From UBA6168 sp964423205 (GTDB lineage: Bacteria; Bacteroidota; Bacteroidia; Chitinophagales; Saprospiraceae), in the NCBI GenBank assembly GCA_964423205.1, contig CAYRDX010000018.1, forward strand, positions 1-64,000: DNA of 64,000 nucleotides. The letters run 5' to 3'. Below the pieces are notes generated by a model. The model was not told the DNA's origin. It was given only the letters and a program-made list of their open reading frames with translations, and made no database searches. Shown here one piece after another: positions 60,261 to 64,000 of this stretch; positions within the stretch are counted from its first letter, which is position 1; the number at the start of each line of letters is the position of its first letter. A program made the translations under genes and the position numbers.

Positions 60261-60521
60261 GTGAAAAAAAGAAATCAACCTGTGTTCCCTCAATATCCAC
60301 GCATTGCTGTGGACCCAAAGGTTTGCATCGGCAAGCCGCATGTTGCAGGTACCCGCATCACGGTTTCGGCCATTCTTGCTAATATGGCGGGTGGCATGGA
60401 CATCCCGACCTTGCTTAAAGAGTTTCCCCGGCTGAAAGAGGAGGATATTCTACAAGCCCTCGCATTTGCGTCGAGCCAATTACAAGACCAATATTTCCCT
60501 ACTGAACTGGCTGCCGGATGA
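60261..60521 (+). CDS. DUF433 family antitoxin (VapB45-like)
   Basis: The 86-residue protein has the DUF433 core: RIAVDPKVCIGKPHVAGTRI, TVSAILANMAGG and LLKEFPRLKEEDILQALAFA. This winged-helix-like domain acts as the antitoxin and repressor in VapBC45-type pairs. The start is GTG at 60261; no in-frame ATG precedes it and an upstream promoter fits. Its TGA overlaps the ATG of the DUF5615 gene by four bases (ATGA at 60518-60521), so the two are translationally coupled. Both genes look intact, making this the only complete module in the local toxin-antitoxin island. Confidence 0.92.
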   Translation: MKKRNQPVFPQYPRIAVDPKVCIGKPHVAGTRITVSAILANMAGGMDIPTLLKEFPRLKEEDILQALAFASSQLQDQYFPTELAAG

Positions 60522-60883
60522 ATTTCCTGATTGATGAAAACCTACCGCTTTCTTTTGCTGAGATAATCCGGGAAATGAAGTATGAGTCAGCACATGTCTA
60601 TGAAGTCGGGCTGGATAAAACGGATGATTCCACTATCCTTGAATATGCCAGCTCTCATGGTCAAATCATCATCACTTTCGATCTCGATTTCTCCCGGCTG
60701 GTGGCAACGGGCAAACATCAACTTCCTTCCATCATTACTTTCCGAACCGACGCAATGACGGCTTCATTTTTTAAGAATGCCTTTGTTCAGCACATCGACA
60801 AGCTCCGGGAGCCCTTGGTAACTGGAGCTATGGTGACCATAACCGAACATAATATCAGGGTCAGACAACTGCCGGTTGGATAA
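60518..60883 (+). CDS. DUF5615 PIN-like toxin (VapC45-like)
   Basis: The 121-residue protein is a minimal PIN-like nuclease: MNFLIDENLPLSFAEIIREM supplies the first acidic pair (Asp6, Glu7), SAHVYEVGLDKTDDSTILEY the next acids, and IITFDLDFSRLVATGKHQLP the C-terminal Asp pair. This is the DUF5615 (VapC45/Mut7-C-like) arrangement, presumed to cut RNA. It is encoded directly after and overlapping its DUF433 antitoxin. The C-terminal GAMVTITEHNIRVRQLPVG is the usual end strand. The product is probably held inactive by the antitoxin; its RNA target is unknown. Confidence 0.92.
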   Translation: MNFLIDENLPLSFAEIIREMKYESAHVYEVGLDKTDDSTILEYASSHGQIIITFDLDFSRLVATGKHQLPSIITFRTDAMTASFFKNAFVQHIDKLREPLVTGAMVTITEHNIRVRQLPVG

Positions 60884-61198
60884 AATGTTTGTGGACAAAA
60901 CGCACCCATGCGCTCAAGTATTCCAACTCCAAAATCGCCCAACTCCTCTGGCCTGCTCCTTCCGTCCACGAGGATTCGGGACAGGATTTGCAACCGGAAC
61001 TACAACGCACTTTACGAAAAACCCGCATCTCAGCCCCGCATTGGCACCACCGGCTCAACCGGTTAAAACATCAACACTTCCAAAAGCCTTTTGCCTTTAG
61101 TGTAGTTTCATACACAGCTGAAGAGCCAATTGTCCGGCCACATCATCTGTCGTGCACGAACGGAGAAGTTAATTATCAAATCAAGAAATTCTGGTGAT
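60884..61198. other. Gap of about 300 bases with no convincing gene
   Basis: Two overlapping open frames run through this stretch on the plus strand, but neither has a recognisable motif or start context. It may be debris beside the toxin-antitoxin island. Confidence 0.5.
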
Positions 61199-62548
61199 TT
61201 AGAATTTATAATTGACACCCGCACTTATTTTATTATCCTTAAATCCAAATTCAGAATCGTAGCTTACATCTTCACTGATTATGGCCCTATCAACTACATA
61301 CAATTGGCTCTTGCGTATTCTGTATTCAATTTCCAATCCCCATTTTGTTGTAATATCATAGTTTATCCCAAGGCCATAAATAATGCCCATCCTAAATGAA
61401 GGTTTTTTCAATAAATGATAATTCTCATAGTGAACTGATTTATAAGCAATGTACCACTTATAGTTTTCATACAAATGATAAGAATAGTCAAAAGTCATAT
61501 CGTCAAGCCTTGCGCTTAAAGCACTATTGAACCCTAAGCCAGCAATTAAAAAAGGACTTAACCGGTTATAAAACAAAAACTCACGTTTAAAAAGAAGTGG
61601 TATACTAATGCTTCTAATAGCCAATTTATTTTGATGTGCTTGAATTGTATAATTATAATACCAGAGCTCTGCCTGAAACGATGCTCGATAATTGGGGCTT
61701 ATATTAAAATAAATTCCAGGAACAATTGTTTGACGCTTAATCGATACATCATTATTCCCATACATTTTGTCGCTGATATTACCCTTAATTCCAGGTCTGG
61801 GTAATAGTACGGATTCCGTATAAGGGCCAATATAAACTAGTTGATTGAAAATCTTAATGTTTGATTGACCTAAACTCAGTTTAATTCCAAATTTTCGATT
61901 CCAAAGTACATCGTTCAATTGATCCTGATTTTTCATATAAATGACACATTCAACCGTATCACACAAATTGTCATGATATTTCTTAGTTATTTTAATCAGA
62001 GAATTGTGTGTAAATTTTGCATTGTTTATCATTTGGACCAATTCTGGGGATTCCTGGGTTAAATACATTAAGGCACCAATGTATTTTTTTGATTCTCGGC
62101 GATAAGTTTTATGTTTTTCATCATATTCGATTATGTTATTGGATAATTCATACATAATGCCATCTTTTTCAATAAAATAATAACTTTTATCCATCTTATC
62201 TTTGAGGAAATATAAATCAACAATACCATCCAACAGGTAATCCAGGAATAATTGTTCTGTTGAACCATTAATTTCAACTGGCTTACTTACAAAATACCTA
62301 TGATTATAAACATTTATACTCTTAAACTCTTCAGCAGTGTATCTTACGGGTTTGCTTAATGAATCTTCCCGGAAATAGCAATAATATGCGGTTGTGATAG
62401 GGTTGGCATACTCTATTTGCCCACTAATCGTATCATTGTTTTGCGTAACAATTAAACCTGGTTTGTATTCATGCTGTGCCTGTAGGATATTGAAGAAAGG
62501 GTAAAATATCAATAAAAGGCACAATAAAGGTTTGAATTCTCTTGTCAT
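61199..62548 (-). CDS. Exported outer-membrane-like protein of unknown function, AT-rich
   Basis: The 449-residue product has a signal peptide (MTREFKPLLCLLLIFYPFFN, cleaved near LQAQ-HE). A first domain (about 28-160) reads PGLIVTQNNDTISGQIEYAN and RYTAEEFKSINVYNHRYFVS. A C-terminal region (about 255-449) of alternating beta strands ends in aromatic FGFKDNKISAGVNYKF, typical of a small outer-membrane barrel. NDTISGQIEY openings are common in Bacteroidota proteins that precede a barrel; their role is unknown. The gene is visibly richer in A and T than its neighbours and lies beside a decayed transposase, hinting at acquisition from another source. Confidence 0.75.
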   Translation of the reverse strand: MTREFKPLLCLLLIFYPFFNILQAQHEYKPGLIVTQNNDTISGQIEYANPITTAYYCYFREDSLSKPVRYTAEEFKSINVYNHRYFVSKPVEINGSTEQLFLDYLLDGIVDLYFLKDKMDKSYYFIEKDGIMYELSNNIIEYDEKHKTYRRESKKYIGALMYLTQESPELVQMINNAKFTHNSLIKITKKYHDNLCDTVECVIYMKNQDQLNDVLWNRKFGIKLSLGQSNIKIFNQLVYIGPYTESVLLPRPGIKGNISDKMYGNNDVSIKRQTIVPGIYFNISPNYRASFQAELWYYNYTIQAHQNKLAIRSISIPLLFKREFLFYNRLSPFLIAGLGFNSALSARLDDMTFDYSYHLYENYKWYIAYKSVHYENYHLLKKPSFRMGIIYGLGINYDITTKWGLEIEYRIRKSQLYVVDRAIISEDVSYDSEFGFKDNKISAGVNYKF

Positions 62549-62619
62549 TGGTTTATTTGATTTAATTGATTAAATAAAAATCTTTCAAAATAGATAAATG
62601 GTGTCCGCAATTCTTTTTC

Positions 62620-62925
62620 TGCTCCGCTCTTGTCGGTTTGCAACAGGCAGGCACTTCGACGAATTTCTATAAACCCTCTCTCCCAAAAATCTTCCCATTC
62701 CCGTCTCGATTCACTTTCCTCCTTTACCATCTTGATAATTTGTTTGGAAGTGAATTTCTTGAAATAACGAAAGACATCCGATAAATCAAACCCTTCGGTA
62801 TGACAATCATATGGACATGGTTGCTATAATGACATAACAGTACAATATTAGGCCCCTGTGTTCCTGGCAATAATTCAGGCTATCGATAATCAAGCCAAGG
62901 TAACATTGCTTAGTGAAAAAGTCCA
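62620..62925 (-). pseudogene. Decayed Y1-type (IS200/RAYT-like) transposase
   Basis: On the minus strand, three frames carry successive parts of a Y1 transposase: LIIDSLNYCQEHRGLILYCY, then HYSNHVHMIVIPKG with the HxH of the HUH site, then DVFRYFKKFTSKQIIKMVKE and ESRREWEDF. This order (IIxSLxYCQ, NHVHMIV, FKKFTSKQI, ESRREW) matches transposases of the REP-associated or IS200-like type in Bacteroidota. At least two frameshifts and loss of the C-terminus make it nonfunctional. An open stretch on the minus strand ending at 62545 is its 3' remnant. Confidence 0.7.
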
Positions 62926-63160
62926 CTCAACCTACGGTGGTGATAGTGAGATAGTTTAGCCCTTGCTCTTCATATCGTGATATTTTTTCGTTGCGTTCCG
63001 TTTGGCTTGCAAATTACTTTTTCTTTTGCCGCAAACCATGAATTTTGTTTCTGGTTCATGGTGATGTTTTACGGTGCATCTTTTTCTTCTTGGTTAAGGA
63101 TATGAGATGATGTTAATTGCAGGAGTATCGGTTTGCTTTATGAGTTCTGATTCATTTTGA

Positions 63161-63250
63161 CCAATTGGTGTTGAATTCAAATCATAAGTGCAGTGTTTCC
63201 GGTTTAAAATGACATTGGTGTTGAATCATAAATGCGGAAGCACCGGTTAC
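63161..63250. repeat. Imperfect direct duplication in intergenic DNA
   Basis: TTGGTGTTGAAT, CATAAGTGC and CCGGTTT recur as TTGGTGTTGAAT, CATAAATGC and CCGGTTA in two adjacent units of about 45 bases. Confidence 0.5.
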
Positions 63251-63266
63251 AAATAGGTTAATTATT

Positions 63267-63353
63267 ATCCCGCAGATTGCGCAGATATTACCGCTGATTT
63301 TCGCAGACTCGGTTCAGCGAAATCTGCGAACCCATCCGCGAAAATCCGCGGGA
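63267..63353. repeat. CGCAGATT/AATCCGCG palindromic repeat
   Basis: CCCGCAGATT at the left and AATCCGCGGG at the right are near-complementary. GATTTTCGCAGA is mirrored by TCTGCG and CGCGAAAATC inside. This low-complexity kind of sequence is frequent between Bacteroidota genes. With the direct duplication and transposase remains it fills the 62549-63426 gene-free stretch. Confidence 0.6.
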
Positions 63354-63426
63354 AAAACTCCGTGGAGCCGCATTGCTGTCAGTAGTAATCAAATTTTCCT
63401 CATATTTGAACTTTAATCTTTCGGAC

Positions 63427-64000
63427 ATGGCCAAAAGGAAAGTTTCAGACAAACAACCGACAACCCATAGCACAGCCTTCATGAGCAAGGGCCCGGTCAG
63501 GTACTGGTCAGCGATTATTTTCGTACTCGGCTTCGCTCTTTATGCCAATACCCTCTTCCATAATTACGTGCTCGACGATGCCATCGTCATTTACGACAAT
63601 GAGTTTACCACAAAAGGATTTGCGGGGTTTGCGGGCCTGCTGAAATACGACACATTCAGGGGCTTTTTCAAAGTGGAAGGAAAAGACAAGCTGGTGGTTG
63701 GAGGTCGATACCGGCCGCTCACTCCACTCATGTACGCTGCTGAGGTTCAGTTATTTGCTCCGGTAAAAAAAGACAGCAACGGATTGCCTGTAACGGATTC
63801 CAATGGCAATAAAGTCTTCGACCCCAATGAAGGGGGAAAACTGAATGCCGTGAAATTCGTCGGACACCTGGTGAATGTGCTGCTGTTCGCTTTTACCGGG
63901 GTAGTGCTTTTTTGGCTTTTACTTACCCTCTTCAATCCGGAAAAGAGTGAACCCAAACCCTATGGTTATGCCTTTTTCGTAGCCCTCGTTGCGTCCCTGT
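63427..64000 (+). CDS. GT-C-like membrane protein, 5' part only (runs off the window)
   Basis: An open frame from the ATG at 63427 continues without a stop to the end of the window (191 codons). The sequence has a basic N-terminus (MAKRKVSDKQP), then a membrane helix (WSAIIFVLGFALYANTLFHN). NYVLDDAIVIYDNEFTTKGF follows, where the Asp-Asp after helix 1 recalls the GT-C glycosyltransferase loop, and RYRPLTPLMYAAEVQLF sits where TMTC/PMT-like proteins have their next conserved arginine. A further helix (VNVLLFAFTGVVLFWLLLTL) is reached before the edge. In Bacteroidota such N-termini usually belong to long proteins ending in TPR repeats. The call is tentative because only the first part is visible. 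Confidence 0.7.
   Translation, partial: MAKRKVSDKQPTTHSTAFMSKGPVRYWSAIIFVLGFALYANTLFHNYVLDDAIVIYDNEFTTKGFAGFAGLLKYDTFRGFFKVEGKDKLVVGGRYRPLTPLMYAAEVQLFAPVKKDSNGLPVTDSNGNKVFDPNEGGKLNAVKFVGHLVNVLLFAFTGVVLFWLLLTLFNPEKSEPKPYGYAFFVALVASL

Noticed and set aside
60889..61197. Open frame of about 100 codons after the DUF5615 gene
   Set aside because: Competes with another frame, composition unlike a protein here, no motif recognised.
1..64000. tRNA, rRNA and riboswitch scan by eye
   Set aside because: No T-loop, anticodon-stem or known riboswitch core sequence was recognised; a computational scan would be needed to exclude them fully.

Overview
The window reads as a piece of a Bacteroidota chromosome, most like Saprospiria or Chitinophagia; the class is inferred, not proven. 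Evidence: two secreted proteins carry gliding-motility-type C-terminal domains and one carries a type A sorting tail of the type IX secretion system (T9SS). Start sites generally lack Shine-Dalgarno sequences, many genes follow the Bacteroidota promoter pattern TTG-N17..21-TAnnTTTG, and bTHX, DUF3137, DUF3078-like, TraB/GumN and MbnP-type proteins are present. A run of 100 N at 20714-20813 marks an assembly gap inside a tandem repeat, so this is a draft assembly, probably from a metagenome. I found no rRNA, tRNA, CRISPR array, prophage or intact insertion sequence.

Layout. 1-2.3 kb: a coiled-coil secreted protein and an alpha-oxoamine synthase (serine palmitoyltransferase or cysteate acyltransferase type) behind a large hairpin leader. 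2.3-9 kb, minus strand: an AbgT transporter, a LamG T9SS cargo, and a run SDR - DUF3137 - NimA-like flavoprotein - DinB - YbaB. 9.2-13.2 kb, plus strand: envelope genes (lpxH, a propeller protein, phosphatidylserine decarboxylase, a GT-C-like membrane protein). 13.5-20.6 kb: a 1203-residue T9SS surface protein, an S9-peptidase-like protein that has lost its catalytic Ser and His, and a WG-repeat protein. 20.6-21.2 kb: palindrome-bearing tandem repeats with the gap. 21.3-28.6 kb: a BatB-like VWA protein, a TIGR01777 epimerase, and a peptide-type ABC importer (lipoprotein plus two enlarged permeases, no ATPase). 28.6-35.5 kb: HU, a Cys/Met trans-sulfuration enzyme, a GMC dehydrogenase with its Tat-exported small subunit, endonuclease I and a coiled-coil membrane protein. 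35.8-49 kb: housekeeping genes (2-oxoglutarate dehydrogenase E2, fdhD, bTHX, mtaB, a carB without its regulatory domain, an M28 peptidase).

49-59 kb: a candidate small RNA, a decayed outer-membrane protein gene, then acyl-CoA genes (a PaaH-like dehydrogenase, a PaaI-like thioesterase, a PaaJ-like thiolase) interrupted by an MbnP/MbnH-type copper-protein and diheme-enzyme pair. TraB/GumN, aldehyde dehydrogenase and GH18 chitinase genes follow. 59.2-60.9 kb is a compact toxin-antitoxin island (DUF4258/YgiT, HicB with a HicA remnant, DUF433/DUF5615), two of its three modules damaged. 61.2-63.4 kb holds an AT-rich membrane-protein gene, a decayed Y1-type transposase and repeat debris; the window ends inside a GT-C-like membrane protein.

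No single wholly new multi-gene system is evident. The points most worth following are the pseudo-peptidase, the promoter-hairpin-terminator RNA cassette at 49.2 kb, the MbnP/MbnH pair, a three-copy dispersed repeat whose second copy abuts a decayed gene, and the toxin-antitoxin island.
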